Assembly (NCBI GenBank): GCA_030268105.1 | Contig: BSDZ01000011.1 | Location: 2,951,001 to 3,015,000 of the forward strand | Direction of reading: 5' to 3' | From: Volvox africanus | Taxonomy: Eukaryota; Chlorophyta; Chlorophyceae; Chlamydomonadales; Volvocaceae | Length of the DNA: 64,000 nt | Shown: positions 22,541 through 35,100 of the stretch, piece by piece | How positions within the stretch are numbered: position 1 is the first letter of the stretch | Layout of the letters: the number at the start of each line of letters is the position of its first letter | The notes under the pieces: generated by a model | The model's database searches: none | Seen by the model: the letters and a program-made list of their open reading frames with translations, nothing else | Told to the model about the DNA's origin: nothing | Program-made: the position numbers and the translations under genes

Positions 22541-25500
22541 TCAACCCTTCACCCCGGCCGGTGATGCCTGCTGCGCCGCTCGATCAAATTTACAAACGCA
22601 GTCGTACAACCGTTTGCTGAAGTGGGCCGCCACCTCGGGGTGCTTGATCATACCCAGCTTGAGCGAATCGCATGTGAACCGGGCATGCAGGTTGGTCTCG
22701 ATGGCGCGACCCATTCCCTCCAGAACGATCAGATCGCAGTCTGCGGCGGCGTCGACGGCTTCTTTTGAAAGCTGCAGGTGTGCCAGGGAACCAGGTAGAT
22801 GGTGCAGCAAACGTGTGTTTCACGACGAACGAAGGTAATGGTGTTCGGGTTGATGGGTGGTGGTGATGGCGATGGCGATCGTGGTGCTTAGGTTAAGGTC
22901 AAGTCAGAATACGGGTCAGGCAGCATACACGTCGTACCTAACCTGTGTCTCTCTGAGTTCAATGTCCAGCTGCCGGTGAGTCGCGTGTCAACCCGGGCAA
23001 ACGGCGCTTAATCACCGAGAATGAATTCAGCAATTCACATGGAAGGGCTATGGGCTGAAAGCACCAGCAAGCGCCCCATGGCTCGACTACGAACCTGCAA
23101 ACGACCAGCACGCGCTGATGCTGCCGGGGTGTCACCCCACCCGCGCTGCTCCCAGACATCCTACCAACAAGCCGTGCTGCTGCGTAACCCCATCGCACAA
23201 TCTTCCTCTCATCCACACTGCCAGAAAAAACTCCTCCCATGAGCTTGGCGGCTCCGGTGCTTCAACTTCAACGCACCCGTGTCAGATCAATGATCGGGAG
23301 ATCGCTGCCCGAGCACACAACGCGGATGTTCTCTGACGCCACGGCTACTTGCAGCAATTCGTCCAGCTCTGCCGCCCGCCGCAGCAGGGGCACCAGCTCC
23401 CCGGCTGTGATATCATTGATGGTGGGTCCCCGATTTGCCATCAGCAGCACCTGGACGGGGGCACACGCACACAGCCGTCGCTGGTTACAATAATTATTGA
23501 ACCCCTGTGCGTATGTGCGTGTGGCTTCACTGCTACACCGCCGACATAAAGAAGGCGAAACAAGCTGCTGAGGGAAGAGCTGTAACCCCTCTTCCAAGGC
23601 TAGCCGTAGCCGCAGGCGCAGACGCTAGTCTGCTGCCCTGAATGTTCCAGCGTTCCATTCCAAGCTGCCTTCATACACCAACCTAAAGAAGTTGAAAATT
23701 TTACGACCTAGTCCCACAACAAATAAAATCGGGCTTGGGTTACCAGTTTATGAATTCCCAAGCACTAGCTTTACCTACCACAACCGGATGGAGGATCACG
23801 AGCTCAGCAGCCATTTCTGTCCACCCAACCCAACCCTTTCCAATCCACTCCGTGTCCTAGGGCCTTTGCTGTTCACCGGTACCAATAGCCCTCCCCTTCA
23901 CTTCGCGGTCCGGACCTTGGTGCCAGCCTTGAGCAGCACACGCGCCAGGGGCAGCATTCCCAGCACCACATCTGGTCCTGCGTTGTCCACAAAAAGCGCT
24001 GCTTGGCGCCAGCGGGTGCCTCGGGTGCCTCGCACGACAGCTAGGACTTCGTCCAGATTGTCGACGGCCCAAGGCCTGGGTAGCAGCTGCGCACGCGTGG
24101 AGGCGAAAACGCCGCCGCCGGCGGCGTGCAGCTCCGCTGAGGCCGCCGCGCCTAAGTCAAATATATTGCCAGCAAAGACGCCCCGCAACGCGAGCTCTAA
24201 TCTGCGGCAGGCAGGCAGGGTTTGTGTGCACCTCTCCCAAACAGCAGTCATGACGAGAAATCCAAGACAACAATGAACGAGAGCGGGCCGGGGGCCCCTT
24301 ACTCACCACCTTCGCGTCTGCTTACCTTGCAAAGCTCTGAGAGACACGGACCGGGCCCAGGACCTCAGCTCGGTGGCCCTGCCTTCACTGCATCCACTAC
24401 CCTAGGTTCTGTCTGCTATAACCCTGCAGCAGAGGCCAACGACCGGAACCCGGCCACCGTATGTAGCACCGCCCGCCTGCTGCCCACCCAGCCCAGGGTT
24501 GGCTGCCCCTGCACAGCCTGCACCCACTCTGCCGGAAAGCCGCCCTCCAGCTCGTCTAGCTCGCGAATCACGCTGGGCAGCAGCTGTAACGCCCGGTCGT
24601 TCTCTGCCGCCTTGACAGCCGCAAAAATGTCCCTGAAACCCACCGCATGGAGACAGTCCTCACTGGACCAGCGGCAAAGAACCACGGCGACGGGATGTAA
24701 AGGGAACGCAGCAAGGGAGTGGAGGAAGCACGGATAAACGATCAGCCTGGGCACAGGAGCCCACGAAGGAAGTTTAGGGCCCAGAGAGGAAGGGGGTACT
24801 GAAAAACAAAATATTCCAACTGCCAATTCGGTTGCAAGAAATGGAATAGCCCTGCAGAGGGCGGGGACCACATCCTAATCACGATGTCTATAGCAAAAAA
24901 GATGAAGCCGCAGCAGAGGTAGGGAGAGGGTGCCTGCTGCACGTGGCAAGGCCCATTTACATCACTCATCCGAACACGAGGCTTCCATTTGCCCCTATCT
25001 CCACCAGCGCTCGCCTCACCGCAATTTGCATAGTGTGTAGCAATTGACAGGGTGGGAGTGCGGATGACCGGGAGCAGGGGCCACGGGAACTTCCAGGAGC
25101 GCATCCAGCGCCGCGTTGAAGTCGACCTCGAACTGCTGCGCTGCTGCCTGTCCTGTCCAAGGAGACGGATTAGGTCTTAATTGGCTGAGAGCTGGAAAGA
25201 GCCCCCCCGGACTATACCGCATATAGGTAAGAAGCACCAGCAGCAAAGCACCACTGCGTATAATGATGCAGGCGATGACCCCAAAACGATTGCGAGCTAT
25301 ATCGCTGTGAACCTGGCTGTGGCTGTAAGTTTCGCTGAATATTAAGTAACTCATGTGATGTTTTGTGATATCGAGGACTGGAAGGTGAATTAGCACGACG
25401 CACATTAAAATTTTGGAAAACCCATTAAAAGCTCCTCGGGCGGGACGGCCTGTACTCTGAAGATGTCTATTATGATGACCGTCTGTGTTTAGCATGCCAC

Positions 25501-26399
25501 CCAAATCCTTATTTACCTACAGCTAAATAAAGGCTCTTTGGTCTATGGGGTCATTACTGTTTGAGGTGTTACAGGACCATGGGGGATATGGACGGAGCTG
25601 TAACTTGGAAGCACCGCCTGGTTCACAGGTGCAACTTGCGAGCTGGATATTACTTCTAGATGGGAAAACGAGGACAACCGTTAAAATATCCCTTGCAAGC
25701 GCGCTTTGCCAGGTGGGGCGGAGCTTCACGCTTGTTGGGATGGGTTGCTTACGCGTTTGCGGGAATAACGGTGGCTCAAGGTGTATCCCCCACCTCAGGC
25801 CATGGACCTAAAATCAGCGATCGTGTACATAGCGGCAGCGGCCCAGGTCAGGCGACCGTAGCGCCCTGGCGGACGGAAGAAATGTGCAAACTAACTTCCA
25901 ACGAAAAACAATCGGGCGACGCGCGTTTCATCAAAGCTGTATACGTTTCGCTACAAGAGGCGATGTTAATTGAGTTGAAGCTTTGCGCACTTCGCAGCGC
26001 TCCCGCGTGGCCAGCTACAAGTCAAAACCAAGAAGTCCCCCGGAACCCCTAGGATGCTGCCTATCCTGTCAGCCTGCGCACCTCTCTCAGCTCCTCAGAA
26101 ACATTTAGGTCTGTCAGCGCATGGATCCTGAATGTGGGTATGCTCTTGCGGAACACCTCAGTCCAGTCCCGAAGCGTCGGCAAGTCATCCGTTTGTTTCC
26201 TAATACACGTAATATGGACGGGAGCAAACCAGGAAGGGTATTTCTTTGAATAAACGTCTCGTTTTAATTAATAAGAGTGGACAGATGCGGAATCGCAGGG
26301 TTTCGTGTCGGTGGATCACTTACGCAACCTAAGAACCTACCCGTAGTCAAAGGTGCACGGGTTGTACCCATCCAGAACTAACTGATGCAATGCAACCAT
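22541..26399 (-). CDS. DUF89/ARMT1-like damage-control phosphatase (plant PANK2 C-domain type), unfused
   Basis: Minus-strand gene of 7 exons: 26399-26341, 26199-26082, 25147-25020, 24746-24524, 24233-23916, 23450-23277, 22771-22541; all phases close, giving 416 residues. DUF89 proteins are metal-dependent phosphatases that hydrolyse damaged phosphometabolites; the plant PANK2-type branch is linked to 4'-phosphopantetheine and related compounds in coenzyme A metabolism. Visible family marks: LRDWTEVFRKSIPTF near the start, GVFAGNIFDLGA, LLPRPWAVDNLDE, the metal-site segment ALFVDNAGPDVVLGMLP, RGPTINDITAGEL, GSDLPIIDLTR, and DLIVLEGMGRAIETN followed by FTCDSLKLGM near the C-terminus. Length fits stand-alone plant homologues (about 370) with a small Ala/Pro/His insertion around exons 3-4. 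No pantothenate kinase domain is present upstream. The start at 26399 (peptide MVALHQLVLDGYNPCTF) is chosen by phase; exon 4/5 borders are less certain. Confidence 0.9.
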
Positions 26400-27332
26400 C
26401 GGTGCTCGCGTTGGTCGAATGAGGAGCACTCGGCAAGATAAGATTGGTAGATTGGTAGCACGACGAGTGACAACATAAATATTCCGTCGACTGCGCTCCA
26501 CATCTAATCACATTGAAAGGGGATAATCGTGGAAATTTCCAGGATTATAAATGGTTATTCGGACAGTTGGTTTTACGTTCGATATAATTCCTGTCGTACT
26601 TTTAATCCGCCCTTGTCAGTTATCCACAAGTGCATGGTATCCCCGTAATGCCATCTAGCATATCAAAGTGTTAAAGATGTTTTAAGTTCCAAGCTTGTGT
26701 GCAATCGGAAAGAGAGAGGGGGCGTGGTCTCAGTTGAAGAGCTTAGCAAGGGTAAATATTGGCAAGAGCAAGAAGCATCTGCATATCCAGCTTCTGATTT
26801 GTCGCCGGCCGGCTGACATCGTGATTGCGGAGGTTTGGTACCCGCAGACGTAGTGGATATAGTCGGGTCGCCGCAAGTTAATTATTCGGCGGCAGCTGCG
26901 TCGCTTCCAACTTTCAAGAAATAACGTATTCACCTGGTGAGTTTGGAATTTCCGCGATTGAGCAAGCCCATGGTAGTTATCTTGGCCTCCTATCCTGCGT
27001 AAAAGGTCGCGTATCCGGCTTTCTCGTCCCCAAAGTTTGATTTTGTATCGTCTTCATGGAGTGAAGTGCTTATTTACAAAGTTCCCTTGACGCATTTAGC
27101 TGCTCTTGGGGGAGGCAAGTTCAGGCAAGGTCAGCTATGTTTTGCTTGCACGGTTCGTGTGTCGCAAATGATATTGTATAATGCTAGCATTGATCCTGAT
27201 CTGTAATTCTTTACTCATCGACATCGGCGCGTCACTGTTTGCAGCGGGGATAGCCCTTTGTGACGAAAGGCGTTCATAATCGTTTTTTGGCCGCAGGTGG
27301 CTTTATATTGGGGCGCCGGGACCGACATTAGA
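26400..27332. other. Divergent intergenic region between DUF89 and receiver-domain genes
   Basis: About 930 bp separates the two proposed start codons, which point away from each other, so both promoters should lie here. It is AT-richer than the flanking exons. A minus-strand frame at 26730-26933 shows no family resemblance. An AG at 27295-27296 could be the acceptor of a 5' UTR intron for the plus-strand gene. Confidence 0.5.
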
Positions 27333-28938
27333 ATGGCGGTAGAACTGGCAAACATGAATCTGCTTCCTGGTCTGTCGCACCGGCCGAACTTCCCTCGTGA
27401 CTTGCACGTACTTCTTTTGGACCCCGACTTCAAGGCTCGCCAGGAAGCGGAGTTACAGCTTCGCGAAAATCATTATTCGGTAACGTCATGCAGTTGCAGC
27501 CTGGAGGCTGCGATGTTCTTGACAAATTCGGAGAACAGCTGCGATGTCCTCCTCGTCGACGTGCGTTGCCTTCAGCAGAAGTCGCCCGAGCACGCTGCGG
27601 TCATCCAGGCTGCGAAATCAATTCCTTTGGTTCTTATGTCTGAGAGTGGAGCACCGAACGAGGTCATGCTAGGAATAAAGCTGGGTGCGGTTGACTTTCT
27701 GGAAAAGCCTTTGTCGCCCCTCAAGCTAAAGAACATTTGGCAGCACTCGGGTGAGCGTTTTGTAATTTTATGATTTGATCACCGCGAAGCTTAGGTATGT
27801 TCTGGCCACGCTATGGTTGCGGCACGGTTTATGCCGAGCAGAGAACTATTTGAGAAGTTTTGTATGCAGGTTATTCCTAGTACTTGGTGGTTAACGGAAT
27901 TTGGTTTGTTGCATGCTTGCAGTGCGACGGATGCTGTCCAGTAGCTCAGCAGCCCAGCCACTGCTCAAAAAGGGTACGGCGGCCTCAGGGACAGCGTCGC
28001 CTGAGCACTCGGGCTCTCAAGGGGGAGGCCCAGGCACGCACTCCCACGGCTCTGGTGGGGAGTCTGGAAGCAATGCGAGCACAAGCGACCAGGCCCCCGT
28101 AAAGGTTGATTGTGACGCGGATATGGAGACATCTTCGTTGCAAGAGGCTATGGGCTGCATCGACGCTTTGGCAGGCAGCGCAACGCCGCATGCTGGGGCC
28201 ATGGGTACCGCACTGCCGGGTGGCAGCACCACCACCGCACCTAGTGGCAGCGGCCCCGATGTCATGCAACTCGATGGCTGCTTGATTGGCCTTGGAAAGC
28301 CGCGTCCACAGCCCCTCAAGTATAAGGTTGCTCGCAGTGGCTCGGCGCACGGAAACGTCAGCGGTAGCAGCTGCGGCCCGAAGCCCATCATTGGCCAGCC
28401 TGCCGGAGGCAAGATGCCACCGCTGCCTGAGGGCGTGCCAGGCATTGAGTGGGGCCTGCCCACAAATCCGCTGCAGATCTCCCCTAAGGCCCCCCTCGGT
28501 GGCCTTCTGGGTTCGATGGGCTGGCCCGGCAACCCGTTCGTTGCACCACCGCTGTTTCACCTGATGATGGGCAGTCCGTCGCCCTCGGTCACACCGGGAA
28601 GCTGCTGTGCCACGATTCCACTGAGCAGTAGCTGCTTGACACTTTCTAGTGCCACCAACACATCCTTGCCCATGAAGCGGTCTGAAAGCTCACCACTACC
28701 GGCGGTATCATCCATCTCAACAGCAAGCGCAACCACGACGCTGGCGGTGGATGGCTTTCTTCAGCCGCTTGCGCCACTGCGGTCAGTATCGGCCAACCTG
28801 ATGACCAAAGCGGACCTATTCTGTGGGTTGGAGGCCGGCAAGCCGCTGCCGCCGCCTATTGGTCTGAACCTCAAAAAAAGCCCAAGCCTTGCAGATTTCA
28901 TCTCACAAAACCTCTGCGAAGGATCCCCAGCTTGCTAG
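27333..28938 (+). CDS. APRR2/GLK-like receiver-domain protein lacking a GARP DNA-binding domain
   Basis: Two exons, 27333-27750 and 27923-28938, join at phase 1 to give 477 residues. Residues about 23-138 are a response-regulator receiver domain most like that of plant APRR2 and related pseudo-regulators (KLGAVDFLEKPLSPLKLKNIWQ resembles their ALGAVEFLRKPL...LRNIWQH). Unlike plant APRR2, the phosphoacceptor position looks intact: acidic pair D30/D32, D76 in DVLLVDVR, S103, K125. The remaining 340 residues are Ser/Gly/Pro-rich with a short conserved-looking tail (GLNLKKSPSLADFI) just before the stop. No GARP/Myb-like helix set is visible here or in the next 3 kb. Start is the first ATG of the open exon; the next Met is seven codons on. 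Role is inferred to be signalling or transcriptional; partner and output are unknown. Confidence 0.78.
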
Positions 28939-30022
28939 ATAGCAGGGGAACTGCAGGCACGGACGCCCGGGTGCCGAGCTAGGCGACTGGGCTGAGAGCA
29001 AGGGAGTTTGGTTAAGGTTTGGGACTCCGCGGCTTCAGAAGCTATCAGGGCGGCTTCCCTTACATACAGCTTTGTTGGTGACGTGGTAGGATGATGCAAA
29101 TTGACTAAATGACTTGTACTTTGATGTCTAAAGAGAAGAATTGAGCCCTCGGAGTCTTGTGCTGGGCGCGCCGCCACCTGTGCCTGGCTGGGCCCGCGGC
29201 GGCTGCTTCGTGCTCCTCTTGCTGCTTGCGTCTTGAGACTCTGTTGAACCAACCCATCGCAAACTTTTCCGTAGAGAACAGAAGGTTGTCTCGTCAACTT
29301 TTTGCATAAGAGAAGAAGAAGACCCAATGGAAGCTACCCAGGCGAGGGAAAAGAGTTAAACCTATGCTGCGGCTCCGGCTGCACCGGTATTGTCGCATCC
29401 AGAACGGTTCACGGCCAGGATTCGCAGCTGATCTGTGAACAACCCGCGACTGACGCCCTTGACGTATACTATTTATGTTGCAAGGTTTTGTAGCCGAGCA
29501 AGTATTCAAGGGAAGCGACATTGGAAGCTCGATGGTCATGGTCGAGCACAGCATAAGGGTTGAGGTAGTGCCGCCGAGTAAGATGTCCATATCCACGCGT
29601 GGTTGGTCATTCGGTTGACACCATACGGGCATTACATATGCACCGCGCGTCAAGGCTTACAAGCATATATGTATGCCACTCGCGTCAAGTGTTTTTTGTT
29701 TGTATATATGCCCAATTCCCTGTGTCTGGGAAGTCTCGCAGCATGCAGGTGCCTGGCATCTGCGCTTAGGTGCATTTGTGCGGCTGGGGCCCCTTGGAGG
29801 GGCGCCATTAAAGAAGCCGCTGTGCTGGTTGCCTGCCTTGGTCTCAGGCGGGCTGAGATTTTCCAACACTCCGGATCCCATATGAGAGCTTCATTTCATT
29901 GATCGCGCAAGGCGCCTGTGTGTGCTGTCTGTCTGTCGTTGGTCTGTCCTTTTAATGAATAATCGTTTTCAAGACGCATTTCCTGCTTGCCTACTGCCTG
30001 AATGTGAATGCAGAGAAGTGAC

Positions 30023-30027
30023 TGTAA
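30023..30027 (+). terminator. Candidate TGTAA poly(A) motif for the receiver-domain gene
   Basis: First TGTAA downstream of the stop at 28936-28938, giving a 3' UTR of about 1.1 kb. Further copies at about 30493 and 30558 are alternatives. Confidence 0.35.
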
Positions 30028-32125
30028 GACGCGAACTCTGCAACCAGTGGACGTTGTCCTGCTGGACCTGGTTCGCCTTAAGCTAGAGCATGGGTATGCA
30101 TCATGATTTAGGGGTGCGTACGCTCTTAATTATTGCATGGGTTCCTGCTTCGTGGCTGTTGCTGGGTCTTCATAAGGGCGTCTCCTGTTTGTGGGGTCTT
30201 CTGCGCCCTGTTCGACTGGGTGATGAGTTGGTTGTCTAAGCGGTTCGCTGTCTACCCTCCACCTTTGCTCTGGGGTTTTTGCTCTTCTGTGGCTAACAGC
30301 GCGTAATTTGGATGAATGGGATCGTCGGGTAGTATGGTCTGATGGCATGGAATGGGTAAGGGCGCCGCCGCGCATGGTGGTCAGCTGCGTTATCAACTTG
30401 CATCGCGCGTGTGTGCGTGTTGTAGACTTCTCAGCCGGCTACCTGACTGCCTAATGTCTATTTGAGCGCATGCACTTACGGGTTATGGCACTGTAATTTT
30501 CCGATAGAGACTCTTCTGCAGCTGTGCAGGTCTTGCTGCCGCACTTATATTGTGGTTTGACTGTAAGTAGTCATGCGCGTACAATGAGCCCCGTGTGTCG
30601 TGCCCCGTACAAGCCCCGTATGTCGTGCTGCCCTTGCTTTACGATTCCGTTCATGTTCGGCGGAAGTCGAGCGAAACCGTATTTTTGGGAAAACAAGACG
30701 AGTATTCGTTTGCACCTGACTCATCAAGGGCATCTGAAGGGTGACAAGCACCTTTGAGGGGCTTAGAAAGTGATCCTTACTCGCGCTAACATGGGGAGGG
30801 GTACGAGAAGGTGATGCTAGGCGAATGTGCGATGGCGAACATGCCGCATGGTCGCACTGTTCTATGTCATCGTGGCGGCTACATTTACGTATATGTACAT
30901 AAAAAGTATTATGTTTAAAACACAAGTGTGTGCCGTTAAGAATTTGAAATGTGTTTGGATGCTGCTTGGCATGGTTGCTTCTAAGCGTCCTCGTTGGGAC
31001 AGGGGAGACGACGGTCTGCAGTTGCTTCGTGCAAAGAATGCTTGCTATGGAGCTGGCGCTGGGACTTTCAGCATGGACGGTTGTCTTGCGTGCAGCGCGT
31101 TGAAGGCTGAAGGATCTTCTCATTGAGATACGTTGGGAAAACAACAAATAATAATTGCGTTTGCGGGTGCGAGTGGATTATGTTCGGACGAACGTGAATA
31201 TGCCATTTCTTCTATGGATAAAGCGAGTTGCATTTTGGCATTAGGAGTCTACATATTACTTGGTGAAATTGTAATACCGCACGATGGTTGAATATCACAC
31301 TGACTTTCTTCATCTTATTGGTGCTGTACGCTTCTCGATCTCTTTACCGCAGTCTTTATGATATAATATTTCAGGAGAGCTATTACTCGGTACACACGCA
31401 TCAGGCCGCCGAACGTGACACCTCCAACTGCAAATATGTATACAAACACAGACACGCCTTCAACTGCTGCATCATATGTGGTGAATCCCTAAAGTGTATG
31501 CAATATCGTAGGTGTGGCGCCTCAGTCAAGAGCCTGATGGATGTTTCCGCACAGGCCCGGCATTATTTATTGATCCTTATTGACTATGTATTGACCCTTT
31601 GGATCGAAGTATTGGATTGCCTTCCTTTGCGCCCTCGACAATTCCCCGCCTTACCCCCAAAAGGCAATAGGCTTCCCACGTGCTGTGTTTCAGCACGCAC
31701 GAGGCCGTGGGCTTGAAAAGGAATGGCTCCAGCTAGATGCCGTTTCGTGGAATGGGATCATGTACGCCCCTTTGCGCGTAGCAGAGATGGATGCACGTTA
31801 CTAGTGACCGTCCCAACGTATATTCTGTCCGCGTTCTGTTCCGCACCACCGAGCCAGCGGCTCACATTGTCCACGGTGATGTTTGCGGCGAGGTTAATTA
31901 CGCAAAGGCAATATGATTGACAGTCCCGCCAAATGCCAAGCCCGGATAAACCAAAACCAAATGGGTTTAAAAAGCTGCGATGGCGCCCACGACGTAGTGA
32001 CAGACAAGACTTTACGGAGTTGGAGGCACTTTACCTGCGGAAGATGAGGCTGATTGCTAGGACGTCTGCCTGTCCATGCAGTACCCGTATATGTTTTACG
32101 CACCGCATGGCCTCCTCATGCTTGT

Positions 32126-32130
32126 TTACA
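32126..32130 (-). terminator. TGTAA poly(A) motif (minus) for the coiled-coil gene
   Basis: TTACA on the plus strand, which is TGTAA on the minus strand, 58 nt past the stop codon at 32188-32190. Distance and sequence fit a chlorophycean polyadenylation signal. Confidence 0.55.
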
Positions 32131-32187
32131 TGCTCCACTCACGCACGCTCAAGTCGACGTTCCTTCATGGCGTCATGCCGCGCACAT

Positions 32188-35100
32188 TTATTGAGAACCT
32201 GCGATATCTTGACGCGGAAATCGCACCGACACCCTAAGTGGTACGCCTCTCGGCTGTGCCCGCGACTGTGATGCTTCGCTGATGGTGGTAAGGTCACCCC
32301 GGTCAACGAACTGCACCGCACCGCTGCGCAGTACCAAGTTTTGCTTATTCGGACCTCTGACTTGCACATGCACCGTGATTGGAGCGCTGGCTGCGGTCCT
32401 CCAGTCTGCCAAGCTGGCAGCGCTTGCCTCAGTGACAGCAGCACTGCCACCAATAGTGTTGCTGATTCCGAAGTTGCGGCCATCTAGACGATCCGCAAGG
32501 GAGGGCCCCGGGTAGGTCCCAGGCACTGCGGCCGCCATTTCGCTTGGAATGATGCTCAAACCCGAGTCATATTGTCCCCCCTCCGCCCCTGTTGGCGTCG
32601 CTGAGGTTGATGCCAGAAGCCGCGCGGATGCGGTACCTTCTAGGGTACGTGGCGCAGATGGGGACGACAGCCCCAGTGCTGGTCGTGGAGGCTGTGCTAA
32701 CGGAGGCGCCGTGTTGACACTCACGACAATACCCGCATTGTATGGCCCCGTACCAGCAGCCGCCCCTGAGGCATCACGAGCCGTCAAGTTGAACGTAGGA
32801 ATATCCGGTAACAGCCGCCCCTCGGGGGATCCTGGAAAAGTATCGGGCGCCGTTCTGCTACCATTCACATTTGAGCCGTCCGCAAAGTGGGGCGAGCGGA
32901 GGCTGGGAACGTGATAACCAGCCGCATTCCCGCACAGCCTCTCTGGACCGGGGTTTTCTGTTGTTGCTGTTGCCGCTGTGTCGAAATCCAGCTCGTGCGG
33001 TTGCGCAGCCATGGAGGAACCATCCATTCTTTCCTGCTGTTGTTGCTGCTGCTTATGATTTGGTGGATGTTGCATGCCAACAACGCCCGTCCGAGGCTGT
33101 CCTAATGTGTCGGAAAGTAGGAGACGATCTAAGCACGCGCTGTCCGTGGAAACGAGCAGGTAAAGGCGAACCCCGTGGGCGTGTAGCATTTCAGTCAGAA
33201 GGCAACCAGGTATAGGTAGCAGCTACAATACTAGGAAGGAGAGGTCAAGGTCCCCCGGCCTTCGCCAAGCTAATGTATGTTCGCTCTAAGGATGACTTAG
33301 GCATGTGTTCCAGAGCATGGCTCTCCAGATAATGTTCTGTCCCCGACGCCGTTACGACAGCGGACAATATAATTAACTACCTGGGGCCATTCCAGGCATG
33401 GCTACATCTCGAGTGTGCGCTATGCATGTTTCATTGGCGGTGTGAGCAATCCAACTACACCCTAGCATTCCGTCTCAGCGGCCTTTACCTGCACAGTGGC
33501 TGCCATGTGAGCGCCCGCTTCCGCGCAGCCTTACTAGCCAGTTTCTTGTTGCGCGCCACGAGGCGAGCTACTTGTCGGCTGAGGTCCTGGATAGAGCTCA
33601 GACCCGCGTGGATCATGACCTGCAGAGCACACACAGTCCCCGGGCCACCACCCGGACCCCAATTACGATGACCCCAATTTACTTGGCAAGGCTTCGGGTA
33701 GGACCACCTCCGAGGATGCTTCGTCAAGGCCTGTACGTCCATAATGTAATGTACTAGGATAGGGCCCAAGCTTTCCAAGTGCGATCACAACCTGATAGTT
33801 CGGACATACACGCATTTTGCCGCTCCCAGGTCCGGCTCAGGATTTCTGATAAAGACATGGGTTGCAGAGCTCGGCCATCGCCAATCCTAGCTGTTTCCCT
33901 GCCTGCCAGCTTTGCTAGCCTTCTTTAGTCCCCACCTTGCTGTCGTCCTCCACGCGGCGCTGCTCCGCTTTGGCGACGGCCGCAGCGGCCGCCGCTTGGG
34001 CAGCCTGTGCACGCATGCGGCGCTTCAGGTCATTAATCTTTTGGCCGGCTACCACTGCCTCGTAGGGCGCGCGTTGCTGGAAAGTGTGTTGCAGCTGCTG
34101 CAGCTCCTCGCGGTGCGCTACCGCCATCTCTGCCAATCGTTTCCGCTCGCGGTCACGCCAGACCTGCCACAAGGTGCGAAGCGGGGCAGCATGTCACGCT
34201 GATGATAAGTTACAAGGTCTGAAGGCAGACAGGGAAGCAAAGCAAGAGGTGTCCGCAGCGCACTACCACCTTAATTTTAGTAGTGGGCAGCTGGAAAGCC
34301 CCGCTCAAGATGCCAGCAGAGTGTTTTCGCACCTAACAGGTGACACTTTCACCTTGGAGGGAACGTCCCCCGCCCAGGCAGCGCATAGTTGTTATACTCC
34401 ATTGTGTGCTTCTTGTCATCTCGTGTCCCACACATAGGGTGAATATTAACCTCTATGGGGTTCTAAAGCATGGATAAGGTAATTTGCTTGGTTCCTGATT
34501 TCTAACCTAATCTCAATAACAGTAGGGGACTGAACAAAAGGCCACTCGGGACGCCAGTGGTTCACGACAACTACGTACAGGTGCGGCCAAGGCTTTTGCT
34601 TTCAAATCTTGGCTGCAGGTACCGTGCAGTACGACAATACCACATCGATTGCGTAGCAAGCAAGAGCCTTCTTTTCCATTACGCGCCATAGGCGAAGATC
34701 CTTAAACGGATTTGGGCTTAAGGCCATCTTTCTTACACCAGGGTGCCGAACTTGTGACTTGCATCCATGCATGTGCGACGCATTTTGTCTCTGGCCGGAA
34801 CCCATAAAAGCCATTTTCAAGTGCCTGATAGCGCAGTTCGCTAGCCCCACCTTATTAAGTTCCGCGACGAGTACCAGGAGCTGCGACATGGGCAGTGCTG
34901 GAAGCATGCGCCGCATTAGCTCTATGCCCGCCTCCAATGCCTTGCGAGGCACCCAGTGATACTGCTCATCCAACACCAGTGTTGAGGATGGATCCAGGCC
35001 ATCTGGGTCGCGCCGAGTGCCCGCGGCAGCCAGTTCCTGTCCCGCTACTTGCTCAACAGGCCTGCAGAGTTGCAGCGCACGCATTGGATTTCAACCTGCA

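Larger units (their letters stand above)
28939..32187. other. No supported gene; 3' UTR and AT-rich spacer
   Basis: Open frames here (the longest, 31288-31716 plus, is Tyr/Cys/Ile-rich) show no motifs and have base composition of spacer. The first kilobase is probably 3' UTR of the receiver-domain gene. Confidence 0.5.

Noticed and set aside
26730..26933. Minus-strand frame considered as the first DUF89 exon
   Set aside because: The exon 26399-26341 fits the required phase and the family's N-terminal position better.
31288..31716. 142-codon plus-strand frame in the 29-32 kb gap
   Set aside because: AT-rich spacer composition, no family motif, no supporting splice context.
32549..33215. Plus-strand frames opposite the coiled-coil tail
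   Set aside because: Shadows of the minus-strand terminal exon 33139-32188, whose phase and splice sites are consistent.
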